A program made the translations under genes and the position numbers. Positions 26,005 through 38,219 of a stretch of DNA of 64,000 nucleotides are shown in pieces. Numbering within the stretch: the first letter of the stretch is position 1; each line of letters begins with the position of its first letter. Below the pieces are notes generated by a model. It ran no database searches, was not told where the DNA came from, and worked only from the letters and a program-made list of their open reading frames with translations. Origin of the DNA: Neelides folsomi (taxonomy: Eukaryota > Arthropoda > Collembola > Neelipleona > Neelidae); assembly GCA_034687125.1 (NCBI GenBank), contig JAQGBZ010000172.1, forward strand, positions 62,001 through 126,000, in the 5' to 3' direction.

Positions 26005-29000
26005 TTTGTAAATGGCAATTAAATATTTAACGTTTTTTTGAAAATCAGAGGTCAAGATTGAGATTTTTGTCTGCTTTCAAATTATTCAGGGTTATAGACA
26101 GGCTTTAGTGTATGGCTCATTTCAATTATGCACATTTTGTTCGAGGCATTATGAGACTTTGAATTAACTTCCAAACTCAATAGAGCAAACAAACCAAGAT
26201 TCTTGGAGCTTCATTAATCTTTAATGGTTTATTAAATATTTTAGCACTCTTTGATATGTGTATATATGTTAATTCAGATTCAATACAAAGAACATTACTT
26301 TCCGCTCTATTAGATGATATAAAATGGTTATAAAACTCGAGTATTTTTACACAAATCTATCACAGTTCACGAATTCATTCATAGTTTTTTAGAATAGTTT
26401 TTACGTAATTATTTGCGTATGGATAATTGATTAATGAATGAATGAATTCTTTAACATTAAATCATTACTCATTAAATAAAATATGTTCACAGAATAATTA
26501 CATAAAAACCTTGTTAAACTCCACACATAAAAGCCATAAAAGATTTGAAATGCCGGAGTTGTTTGTATAAAGGGTCATTTGATCAAGAATCTATTGATCT
26601 CTACATTTTTGAGACTATCGGCATCCTTTGAGTCTCTTTGGTCTTACATATCAATGGTTTATTACTGGTTCAAGCATCTTGAAAGAAATTGAATCTGATC
26701 AAATCTTATCAATTGCTATTTTATTCGCTTTACACTTAATCAATTCATTCCAGTAGCAAATAAGATATGATAAAAAAGAAATATGATATAATTTAATTTA
26801 ATATATATATTTAATATACTTATATTAGTATTTGTAGTGCCCAGACTATTTAATTTAATAAATTACATTAAACTTCATATTTTTCATATCAAACGTCTCA
26901 AACTTCATAATCATAAGACGGACCCTTGCGAAAAACAAAAATTCAAAACAGAATTTCGCAATGCTGACGTTAAAAACAATAATAAAGCTTTATTTGGAAA
27001 AGCTATGAAATAGTTTACAAAACTATTTATTCATCGTAACTTGAAGGAAAATATGCTAAAAATTTAGCATTCGTGAATCATCATAAGTCGCGTGTTTGTG
27101 TTTATACTTACTTAAAAACATTTTCATTTATCACATTTATCTCCAATTTGCCGATGTTCCAAATAAATAGTTCCATTAAAGTAATGTAGTTAAATAATGT
27201 ATGGAAGCAATGTATTGAAATATTGATGGATTTGTATATTCCATTTATCAGTTACTTAAATTTGCATAAAACATTCTCTTGATAAATTATTTAAATTGGG
27301 ACTTGTTTTCGGATGCTAAACTGCTTTAAATGATTCATAGACTTGGGATTTAAAAATCCTTAAACAAAGACCGACATTGGCTAATAAATAATATAAAGAA
27401 AAATCCAATGTTTAACTTCCCATGCTAAATGTCAAGTGCAAGTTTTATTGTATGCATATGCATTTAAGTAATGCAGCAATGTTCCTGTCTAATTATGCAT
27501 TATATTTATTTACCACTCATTTTCTTGACATGAGCTTACATAAAACTTACATATAAATACATGTATGCTGGATGTATTCTTTAGTTCAAGATTTAATAAA
27601 AAGTCGTGGTAGGGTTCTTCTATGCATTGTGATGGAATTCCATTATTTATTGCGGTTATTGCCACTTGCACTTGTAATCATAATGTTCAAAATACCCCCA
27701 TGCATTCTCTCCCTTATCTTTACGTCCCATCACCATCATGGTGTATATTTTGTAGTATTATCCCATTATCCGTGAACATTGGAGAAGATGGAGGTCTTAA
27801 GCACATCTTGATGTATCATTCATTCAATAACCTTTACGTATAAAAAGAATTTGTTTGAACTCTTCCTCACGACTCCTTATAACGAAATTAGCCAAGAAGG
27901 TGTGAAAATCTGCGTTGGAGGTTCTTATCCTTTGGAGTTCGTTGGCCAACCAGATTGAAAAACTGATCCGCCAATGTTGGTGTAATAAATGAGTGTATGG
28001 AAAAGCGCATGGATATTCTGGAAATCAATGCGCACAGATAAACCCTTGACATTCCATGAACCAAAAGGAACATATTTACTTACATGGACTCATTGAGTAA
28101 CCATTCAAACATTTCATGATGACATTTAAATATTTATCAATGAATTAAAGAACTTTTTAATCAATGGCCTGTTTTTTCGATTTTTTACATATTCAGCATT
28201 TGATTGAACCAGTTAAAGTTGTATGAAAATGAACCATTTAAATAATTAATAGTCAGTAGCACATTTATTTATTCATTTATTTAAAGAGAAAAATAAATAA
28301 AGTATACTTTTGTTTAATCTGATATTTAAATATATAAAATTTTATTATAATATAAAATCTTAAATTTATTGATCGAATTGTAATATTTATACTATATAAT
28401 TATATTTATGTAAATAAACGATTAGTTAATTGATAATTTAAATGATCCTTATATTCTACATCAAATGGGCTTTTATGGAAGTTTGACATTCCTTCAAAAT
28501 AAGTTTTTTTAAGTTTTGCAAAGAACATTTTTAGCACTTTGCAAATATTCACTTTCAGTTCTATAGTAAGCTAATAACAACGGAATGGTTTATGAATATT
28601 TAAGCATGTTGTGTATTCTGAGGCCCTTTTCCTTCTACATACATATATTTATGTAGGTGCGTGTATTATAGGTATGTGTAGTATTTCTGTTATATGTACG
28701 AGTATCGTATGTGTGTAATGGTGGTCGGTGGGAGCAACGAAGGAGCAAAGCAGCAAGCCTTGAAAATCACTTGTTATGTAACCACCCACATGCCTCTTCC
28801 CTCATGATGAACATGAGCATTAACACACTCGAGCATATTTTATGCGTGTAAGGAGTCTTTTTACGAGTTTCGGTGTTTCTCTTCTATGGATCTCCCTTAA
28901 ACTCCTGTGCCTCCTACTGGAACTGGAAATGTGAGTCTGCTAATGTTGGTGTTCAATTCCCCTTCCCTCAGAGTCTGCGATGCTGCGAAGGAGATCTCAT

Positions 29001-31103
29001 GGAGGTGTGGAGTGAACACACTCACACTCAGTTTCCAGTCTATGCTTTCCTCTTACTGCCTCCGGACGTTCCTCCACTTCATGGTCAATTTTGGGAGTAT
29101 TGAAGTGTTCCTTTTCACTGCTCCACTTTAGTCCATTTAGTAAATGAGACAAGTGACCCAAATCCCATCACTTTCCCGTACACTTTCCTTGTGGAATAAA
29201 AGTTCAAACTTGAACTTGAATTGTCAATCGAGCCGCGTGATGATAACGAGGGAGGGATTTGAATCTCTCCGCCTGCTCCATGTCCCAAGTCAATAACATT
29301 TCCCCTTAAACAACTTAAACTTCCTTGGATCGTAATTTTACATGGTCCCGCCTAGGCTTCTGTGTCACTTCCCCTGAAGAGGGAATTTACTAGGCCAAAG
29401 ATCAGATGACCAACTTAACATTCCTTTCTCCTTCGTTTTGTTCCTCTTTCTTTTGACATGTGGGGAGATGAATAGAATTGGACGAATTGAGTTCTCCTCA
29501 TTTTCCTCTCCCTCGACATGACCGCGAACTCCCCCGTGTTGAGTAGGTGAACAATGTTGGCGAAGGAATGAGGGTCGTAAATTACACTTGTAATTAACTC
29601 ACCTTTTTTTCCTCTCTCGGACTCCTATACAACAAGGAGCAAAGCTGAAGAAGGTTTTCTGCCGAGTAAGCGTTGACTTATAAAAGGAGAGCAAAGTGAC
29701 CCTGAGAGAAATCTCCCATTCAATTTGACTTTCACATCATTTCCCATGTGCTATTTTTGTAGGTTAATAATTAGGCTCTCATTGTGCTAAGGATATCTAT
29801 GCCCTACTGTACGTCCACACCAACATAATCAACAACCATCCCTTCTGAGATTTCACCGCACTTCTCGTCCAACTCTCTCGGCCTTTCTTGGCCTTCAGCT
29901 CAATCTTCAAACAAATTCAATACAACAAATCCTATACTTATATTAAATACATAAGATCAAAGTGCAGTTCTCAAACTCCCCCAAATACCAATCTGGAAAT
30001 TACAAATTCTCAGAATTCTTCTCATAGAAATTCTCCGACTGAGAAGTAAGAAGACAGTTAATCTGAGTTAATTATTATAATTTATATAAACATTCCAGAC
30101 CCTTTTGAGCTCAATAAGACCCCTTATATAAAAAGAGCGCCGTGAGTTTGGAAGCTCAGCAGAAAAAGAGTGATAATCTTTTTTATCAAATTTTTAGTCA
30201 TTTGATAATTCTCAGGGCCGTGTGGTAAAATATTTAGTAATTATGTACTCGTATTAAGTTATTAAAGATAGAATTTTAGTTATTTACGCTTCAAGTGAGT
30301 TGTGAGTTTGGGGGATCGGTTCTGTGAAAAATAAAAGCTGTAAAATCGACTCGTTCCCTCTTTTCCCTCCTCACTCACTCAAAACTTGTGAATGGAAAGG
30401 ACGAGTCGTTAGAATTGATTGTATTGACAATTTGACATTTATTACTTTTCTTTGAACCATTTGAAAGCATTCCTTTGAGCTTCTATTTAACTACCTATAG
30501 TATTGTACACACATAAAGTAGTTACTTTATTTACTTTAATATTTATGCATTCAACTGCTCGAGTTTGGAATTTATACCAAGCATTTATGATTCGTTAACA
30601 AGTTCCTATTTCTTACTTACCCTTCAACTAGAAATCGAATCAATTAAACAAGTTTTTTCCTCCGCATAAAATTTCCTGTGTAAACCTATTACTAATACAT
30701 ATTCTAATATACCAATACTTTAAACCCCCAACCACTAAATACCTTTAATTGCGCCTTTGTTGAACTATTGAAGACGAGCTTACCATTACCAATTCCACCA
30801 CGAGGGAATATCGACATTAAGGCCCATTTTCCTATTTGTGTGCTAATCACGGAGAAAGCTGAGGTTGAGATCGAGAAAGTACGTTAAAAAACTCCTTTCA
30901 TTTTATTGATTCTATTAATTGGACCTTTATTTAAAAGTAGGAGCAAAATATTTGCATAATAATAAAACTTATTAAAACTTGTGCAGCTTCCCCCCTTGTG
31001 CTTTGTATGTTTTGTTCGAAGTCAATGCGTCGACGAATGTGAGAGTTAATGTGAACATAAATTATTAAAAATTCATAAGAAAAGGGTGTATGTAATATAT
31101 TTA
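26005..31103. other. Intergenic region with no supported gene
   Basis: Five kilobases without a coding exon I can support. Most is strongly AT-rich. Two GC-richer islands (about 28700-29700 and 30100-30420) contain open frames (28873-29103, 28907-29131) whose products look random. No tRNA, rRNA or recognisable transposon ends were seen. The GC-richer parts could be distal regulatory DNA of the SLC46 gene downstream or of NDUFS4; this is inference only. Confidence 0.5.
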
Positions 31104-31757
31104 CATATACTAATACAATATACTATTGGTATACAGTATATGAATTTATGAATTGTATGAGTATTTTACTATCGCGCAGTTTTGACTAAAATCTTCAAGT
31201 TACATTTAATATTCGTTTCATCCCTTCCGACGTCGTTTATCGATAAGAACACAACAACTCACGTGGGAAAAGATCTCTTTGGGTAGTTAAAGGGTTGTTG
31301 AAAGGAGGAGTTGAGGAATAAAAATAATCGGGCGAGAGAAGTGGAAGTTGGTAATAAAACGCCGCAGCCGTTCCTCGGGCTCTCACAGTGCTTCATTGTG
31401 TCTCATTGACATTGAACTTCTCCCTTACTACTCCAGAGACCCATTTCACTTGAAGAAAAGATTGAGGGCATAAGAAAAAGACATAGAAAAAGACCGTCTG
31501 GGAAGATGAGCTCTCCGCCCACCTTCTTCATCTGCTAGGTCTCGTGAGAAGATTTTGAGACTCCTCGACGGATGTGAGAACAATTAAAGTCCTGACCCAC
31601 CGTTCTTCAATTCTCGACCAAAAGAGATAAAGATGACGAAATGCAATTTTTCACTCCTCCGCAAGTCGCTGTCGGAAATCACGGTCGAACCAGTTCTGTT
31701 CCTCTACATGCTATCAACTTTCTCACAATACGCTCTCTTCCAAGATTTAGTCTATTC
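31104..31757. repeat. Source copy of a 654-bp duplicated block (SLC46 upstream region and exon 1)
   Basis: This block is repeated in the same orientation at 38408-39065. Read base by base, the two copies match except for a 4-base insertion (ataa) in the second copy after the shared ttggtatac. The block includes about 530 bp upstream of the SLC46 start codon and the first 125 bases of its coding exon. It ends 12 bases before the splice donor. This copy is contiguous with the rest of the transporter, so it is taken as the original. Confidence 0.95.
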
Positions 31758-34700
31758 AAAAGTCTGCAGGTGAAAAAATTAATCATTTTTTTATATTTTA
31801 TACATGTCCAATATACGAGAAACTTAGATGTACGGATACATACCTGTATGTATATATCCGTACATCTAAGTTTCTTCAACTACTGATATTCCTTCTTTGC
31901 TACTTTATAATTTCCTCTATTGAATCTTACTTGAAATAAACTTTATTTCCCATAAAAGACTTTTTATATAATTATCTACTCTATATAATTATCTACACTC
32001 TAGTATGCAGATATAAAATATAATTATGTAAAGACAAATTGAATGACAACTTTGAATACTAATTGTCAATTGAATTGAAATTTACATTAAATTTTATTTA
32101 AAGACTGGATGTATGGATTTGTATGAACAATTTACATAAGTAGAGATTTCAATGCTTTTACTACATCATTAAATTAATACATGTTCATAAGTCCATCACA
32201 AAATAAACAGAAATATCTGTACTAACATAAATAAAAGTTAATTTGTGAATATTAAGATAAAAAATATAATTTTGACTTGGGTATTTAAATTTTTTAAAGC
32301 TTTCAATATTAAGAGGAATGTGAAGAATCATTTTTAAGATTTTAAGACAAAGTAATTTGCAGAAGATATTTAATGTTGGTACTTAAACCCATGCCATGCA
32401 TGTCCAGTAAATTTGCTCTCCTACAACTTTTCAGATGAAGCCAACAGATGCGTATAAAATAGTAGCTAATAAAATTCGTAAAACCACATCCTATGTTTCA
32501 TGCATTCCATATCTCATACATATTATTTATGTAGGAACAAAACCATCTTATTACAATTTGATTCGTACACCTGCACATGGAAAATTTAAGTCCAGGAGAT
32601 TCCAAATACCAAATACATTACGTAAAGTACAGATATGTATATATTTTTTATGTATATCCCGAAACCATAAGAAATATCTCCATACAATGTGTGTTTATTC
32701 AAATATTGTTTCCCAATTCTCTAATTACGTTTTTCATTTTATATGACATACAAGTATAGTACAGTATAGTACATATTAAGGTGAAATGGAGTGAACAGTT
32801 TTTTGAGGATTGGGTGTATAATATAAAAGCATTGGCTATGGAGTCTAGACATGGTATGATATGGGTATAGGGCGGATTTTCTCTTCTACTTCCACTTACA
32901 TATAACTAATGTTACATTACTTACTACAAGTATTAGTTATATTGTGGTTAAAACCGCATGAGTTTTTGTTGGTGTGGTCGGAAACGCTGGTGGAGGAGTC
33001 GAAGGGTTGTTGAAGTAAACATTATGTCCAATTAATTCAAGGTCGAGCTACGACGCAAGCATCTGTGATAATCTTTACCTACCTGACCATCACCATGAAC
33101 TTGACATTGTCCAAGGCTGGTCTTCATACTGGATCCTCGTTTCTACAATCTGTCTCACCGTACCCTCCATCTTCACCAGCATCTATCTTGGGAGTTGGAG
33201 GTTCGTTTTCATTAACATTTACATATATTGAGAATATTAAATTAACTATAATTAAATTAATTTAATTATAAGTGTTGAGGATTTTTAATTGCTGGTTTAT
33301 TCTAATTTTTAATTATTAGTTAATTCTAATTAATGACTTCGTGTTTCAGTGATAAATTCGGGCGAAAATGGCCAGTTGTGATTCCTCCATTGGGCGGAGT
33401 TCTCTCTTGCCTTGTCTACATTGTAATTTCCTTCGAGACTCAAGCTCCAGTTGGATGGATTTGCCTTGCTTCTTTTCTATCGGGGATTACTGGAGGATTC
33501 GCGTCTTGCATTATGTGAGTTTTAACATTTTGTTAAAATTTAAAATATTAAAGCAACTAAAAATATCTTACTTTGAACTTTAACACTTTTAACAATTGTT
33601 TTAATCTAAATCCCCAATAAAGAATTGAGTAAACATTCTCACTATTTGTCCAATTCCTCAACATTGTTTTTAATGATACAGTAGATACTGATACAGTATT
33701 TTATGTTTATATTATGATATTATTGATAAACTTTTAGTATTTATAACATGTAACAATAAGTAATACAATACAATATTAAATATGTTATGTACAAGTGTAA
33801 GGAAAAACAAGTGTAAATATTTAAAAATATTTTAAAAAATTGTTATTAAACTCTGAAGGTCTTCCATGACATACGTGGCTTCGATCAGCTCCGAAGCTAA
33901 CAGAACCACAAGGATCTCGAGATTAGAAGCCATGATATTCCTAGGAGGTATTTGCCCAACATCTATTAATAATAAGAAAAAACAAATAATATTACATCTG
34001 ACAATATTGTAACAATGATACAATATTTTTTATATGTATGGTATATTTATGTGCTATCTGTATATGTAGAGTATACTTATACAGTAATTTGTATATTCTA
34101 AGATAATCTGTTAATATTTGGTTGTAATTGTTCAGGGACAATGGGGCCGTTCATCAGTGGTTCAATGGTTGAACTCACAGGGCATGGTTATGCCTTTTTC
34201 TTCCAAATGATCTGTTACTCTCTCGCGTTCCTCTACGCAGTTTTCATGATCGATGACATTCAAGATGTTTCCGTCTCTTCCACTCCAACTCCTTCCATTG
34301 ACAGTTGCGAACAAGAAAGTCGGGACAAAGTTGCTGAGCAAATCAAAGGACTCTTAACTGACTTAACTGCTTCAATTGAACAAGATGAAAAAGAGTCCCT
34401 CAAATCCTCAACCAAATCAACCCGTCCAAGTCTCAATGGCCATGATGAGTCTTTGGACGACGAGACGAGGAATATTATATTGTCAAATAGGCGTTCGGAT
34501 GATAATAACGACAATTGCTGTACACGTCTTTTTGGTTCGCAACATTTCATCGATGCTGTGAAAACGGTTTTTAAAAGACGGGATGGAAATAAACGAGTTT
34601 ATATTATTCTGGTCATCTTGGCTCAGTTTATTATAATGATGATGACTGCAGGTAGGAATTTTAATTTCCCTTAATATGACCTTAATGCAATTACAGATAT

Positions 34701-36360
34701 TAAATACACTGCAATACTTAATATCTGGAATTAAATGTACTACTATTTTATATGCGTGGTACTCCTATATTAAAATATTATACCTAGTATAAAACTTGAG
34801 TAGTTGGTATACCTATACATACCCCTACTTGAATTTTCAAGGATGATTTTTAATTCCGTTAGATTGTGAGTATGATTCATTAAAATATTGGAAATTTTAT
34901 TAATCTTACTTATAAGTTACATGAATTATAAGGATTATTGATTTATGATGTTAATTTTTTAATTTAATTATTTGAAGGTGAACTCGACGTTGCGTATTAT
35001 TTTGCCAAAGATAAACCACTCATGTGGACCCATCAAATGTATTCCTATTATTTTGGGCTCAAATATGGAATTGGAGCTTTAGTCCTTATCATTGGAATGT
35101 CACAGTTCCAAAGGATGACTTCTTCAGATGCCACAATTTGCATTATTGGATTGATTTCCAGAATAATTGCACTTGTGGCGTATGGATTGAGCTTAAATAC
35201 TACAATGGCTTTTATTGGTAACTACTAATTATGATTCTAGCTTTTTACTATTTCATAAATGGTTTAATTCTTTTTTTGTTATATGATTTATATGTTTAAT
35301 TGAAGATTTTCTATTTAATTGACAGTTCCGGTGCTTGGGGCTTTCAGTTTCTTTTCCATTCCTGCTACCAGAGCTTTGCTCTCAAAACTTGTATCTCCTA
35401 CAGAACATGGTAAATTGATGATTTAACAATACTTAAAGAATAGGAAATTAATTAAATAAAAGCGATGTATTTAAAATAATTAATAATGGTTAATTTTTTC
35501 AGGCAAAATGTTCTCATTCGTCGCTATAATGGAAGATGTTTGTACGATGACAGCTTCAGTTGTATTCAATAGCGTCTACCCATTGACGCGATCTTTCTTC
35601 CATGGATTCGTATTTGAGTTTGCTGCAGGACTCCTTCTAATTCCGCTAGGGATCATGTGGTAACAATTTAATAGAAATTAACTAAATTCATTTAATAATC
35701 CAACTTTCAATTTTAATTTAAAATGAAAGTCAGTAGGTTAACCATTAGATAAAAAAGATTATTTTTATTGATGGCTAAATATGCATTGTATTTACATTGT
35801 GTGCATATTATTTGTGACAATGTTCATAATGATAATGTTCTGTATATATTGCTAAATATTATTATGATAAATTTTATAATAATATAATAAACCTAATAAT
35901 TACAAAAATACTGATATGATGAATAATATTATTATCAGTGCACTTGAAGTGTATTTTCTTAAATTGTATTGAAAATAATGAGTTGCAAATTTCCAAGTAC
36001 GTTTATCGTATGACAATCACATTTCAATTTCAATTGGTTGATTGATTGCTTTAAACATTCATTAAATTGATAAAAATGAAAACAATCATATTGTCAATGT
36101 TCACGAATAAATGCCCAAATAATTATTTTTTCCTGGAAAAATAATCAATTTAGCAAAAATGATTAGATATGTCAATTTAAATGTATAACGAGTTATCAGA
36201 CAACACCCATTTATGATAATTGTTATAAATAATAAGGACCAAATAATGATGATGATAAAAATGATTATTTTTAATTTTCAGGATAGTGAAATCCAATCTG
36301 AAGATTGGAAAACAATGCGAATCAAGCGAAAGTGTCCCATCGGAAGAAAGAATCCTATAG
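31633..36360 (+). CDS. SLC46-family major facilitator transporter (proton-coupled folate transporter-like)
   Basis: Nine exons: 31633-31769, 33042-33200, 33350-33514, 33859-33947, 34136-34651, 34978-35217, 35326-35409, 35503-35659, 36282-36360 (541 aa). Exon 1 holds the first membrane helix (EPVLFLYMLSTF) and a VYSKVC segment typical of SLC46. The first extracellular loop is in exon 2, and the MFS motif A is LGSWSDKFGRK (exon 2/3 junction). Exon 4 gives ASISSEANRTTRISRLEAM, matching the conserved D/SISS..NRT.RIS..E of SLC46. A long, Ser/Asp-rich cytoplasmic loop follows helix 6 (exon 5). Exons 6-8 hold helices 7-12 with SIPATRALLSKLVSPTEHGK. Known members move folates, antifolates or immune muropeptides using a proton gradient; the substrate here cannot be told. 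The last exon ends in a short Ser/Glu tail, and the in-frame stop at 36358 is only reached after splicing. Confidence 0.9.
31819..31874. repeat. Perfect 20-bp-arm inverted repeat in SLC46 intron 1
   Basis: GAAACTTAGATGTACGGATA at 31819-31838 is the exact complement of 31855-31874, with a 16-bp spacer that itself holds a small catac/gtatg palindrome. It lies 50 bp after the exon 1 splice donor. It could fold into a stable hairpin in the pre-mRNA. There is no flanking direct repeat that would make it an obvious transposon. Confidence 0.85.
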
Positions 36361-38219
36361 CGTTTATTGACCAAATGAGGAGTTTTCATTCCGAAGTTCT
36401 TTCATTTTTAAACTTATTCACCTGTAATTAAAGAAGAGCAATTGATGTGCTCAGGGCAAATGAAACAAAAGCTCTCTTCTTATGATGCCAACAATCTTGT
36501 TATGATTTCTAATGTATTAAGGTTTTAAAACTGAGATAATCTTACTGACTGACAATTTGTAATGAAATGATGTAAAACCATTCCATTATTCTTAAATACA
36601 TACTATTTATACTAAATAAACTCCAAATTGAAATTGAAGGACCAATTTCCAAACTTTGGTTTATATTAATAATTGAGAATAATTGAGATTTTGAATTCGA
36701 TTTAAAATATAAATGAAAAATTACTTTTATTACAATACAAAGAATACAAAGTTGAGAACAAATGTCAAATGTCAAATGGTCAAATGGCTAATAAAATAAT
36801 AAAAGTTTTCTACTTAAAATAAAATTATCAACTTTTCCCAACAATGTATATGAAATTATTTCTTTAAAAACTTGACTGACATAAAGCGAATTTATAAGTT
36901 GATTATAAAATGTCTGCGTGAACTTTTTACATTCTTCCTAACTAGTTAATAAATGTGTTAAACAATCTAGTTTCAAATGTAGATATTTTATAGTAATGTA
37001 TTGTAAATTACTTAAACTATTGAATATCTTACATTATTGTGTTTGCATATTTCTAAGATTGAAAAGGGTTATAATTAAATCTCAAAAAAGTATGTGATGG
37101 AAAAAACAATGTAATGCTAAATTCAAAATTGCGCTGAATATTTGATAAGTAGGATTTGCTCATTTTGTGGAGTTTGCAATTTTGTGTTTAAGGGTTCTTA
37201 TTCAAATGTGCATTGACTTGTTTTAACAATAAGTCGACCAATGGCAAACTAACTAATAGTAATTAATTAAAGATACTTAATAGCAATGTTAATTTGGGAA
37301 GTATTAATATACGGATTAGTGTATGATATATTCAATATATGATATTTATAATTAAATGATTGATTTATTAAAAATTAATTTGTTACTATTATACACTTTA
37401 CGAAGAGTTAATTTAATTTAATAAATAGTGAATAATGCAATGTAACATCAATTATAATTATAATTGATTGTCGAATTGATTATAGCATGATATGATAAAT
37501 TAAAATATGCAATAATTAAATTAATAATTTAATAGTGATTTTGTGATTTGTAAAATTACAGTATAAGGCCTCCATGCAATCAACTATTTAAATAAATCTT
37601 CAGATGTTATTTAAAATATAAGAATTGTAAGCATTTGCACACAAATAAGCGTACGAGTACAAGTTATTGGCATTAATGTTAAATAGTGAATAAAATATTG
37701 TTACTTAATTACTTACTCCATTTACCTATAGTTTATAGTATTAATCCCAAATTTCAATTTTACCTAATATTGATAATATATAACTTATTGTTTATTAATT
37801 TGATAGTCTTTAATCGTTTTTGTATAATATGATATAATTTATCATTGTTACATCTAATTGATTTTCTATGAGGTGTTTCAGTTTAATGATTATTTAACAT
37901 AGGTATACCTAGAGTACTTTTATTGTGTAACCCTACTTTAAGATTTTCAGATATGCAAATATTTTTTCATTATAATTTAATATATTTATTCACAAAATAT
38001 CAAAAATTAAATGAATAAAAATAGTGTTAACATTTAAAGCAATGGTATAATTCTTATCATGTAATTCACATTATTTTTATTACTTTTCATTTACAATTAT
38101 TTGTTAAATACTGGAATATAAACAATATACAAATATAGTAATCAATTATCATTATCATTAATATAAATGCACATATTGTATACTCTTCATTTCTGCCTTA
38201 AAAAATATTCAAATTGGTC
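36361..38219. other. AT-rich spacer after the SLC46 gene
   Basis: No coding exon is supported over 1.86 kb. The first part presumably holds the SLC46 3' UTR. The rest is very AT-rich (repeated aattaatt and ataatt runs around 37260-37560) and leads into the zinc-finger relic. No structural RNA or transposon end was recognised. Confidence 0.5.

Noticed and set aside
31641-31886. Open frame in another phase across SLC46 exon 1
   Set aside because: The correct frame starts at 31633, matches the SLC46 family and joins exon 2 through a good donor; this frame is its shadow.
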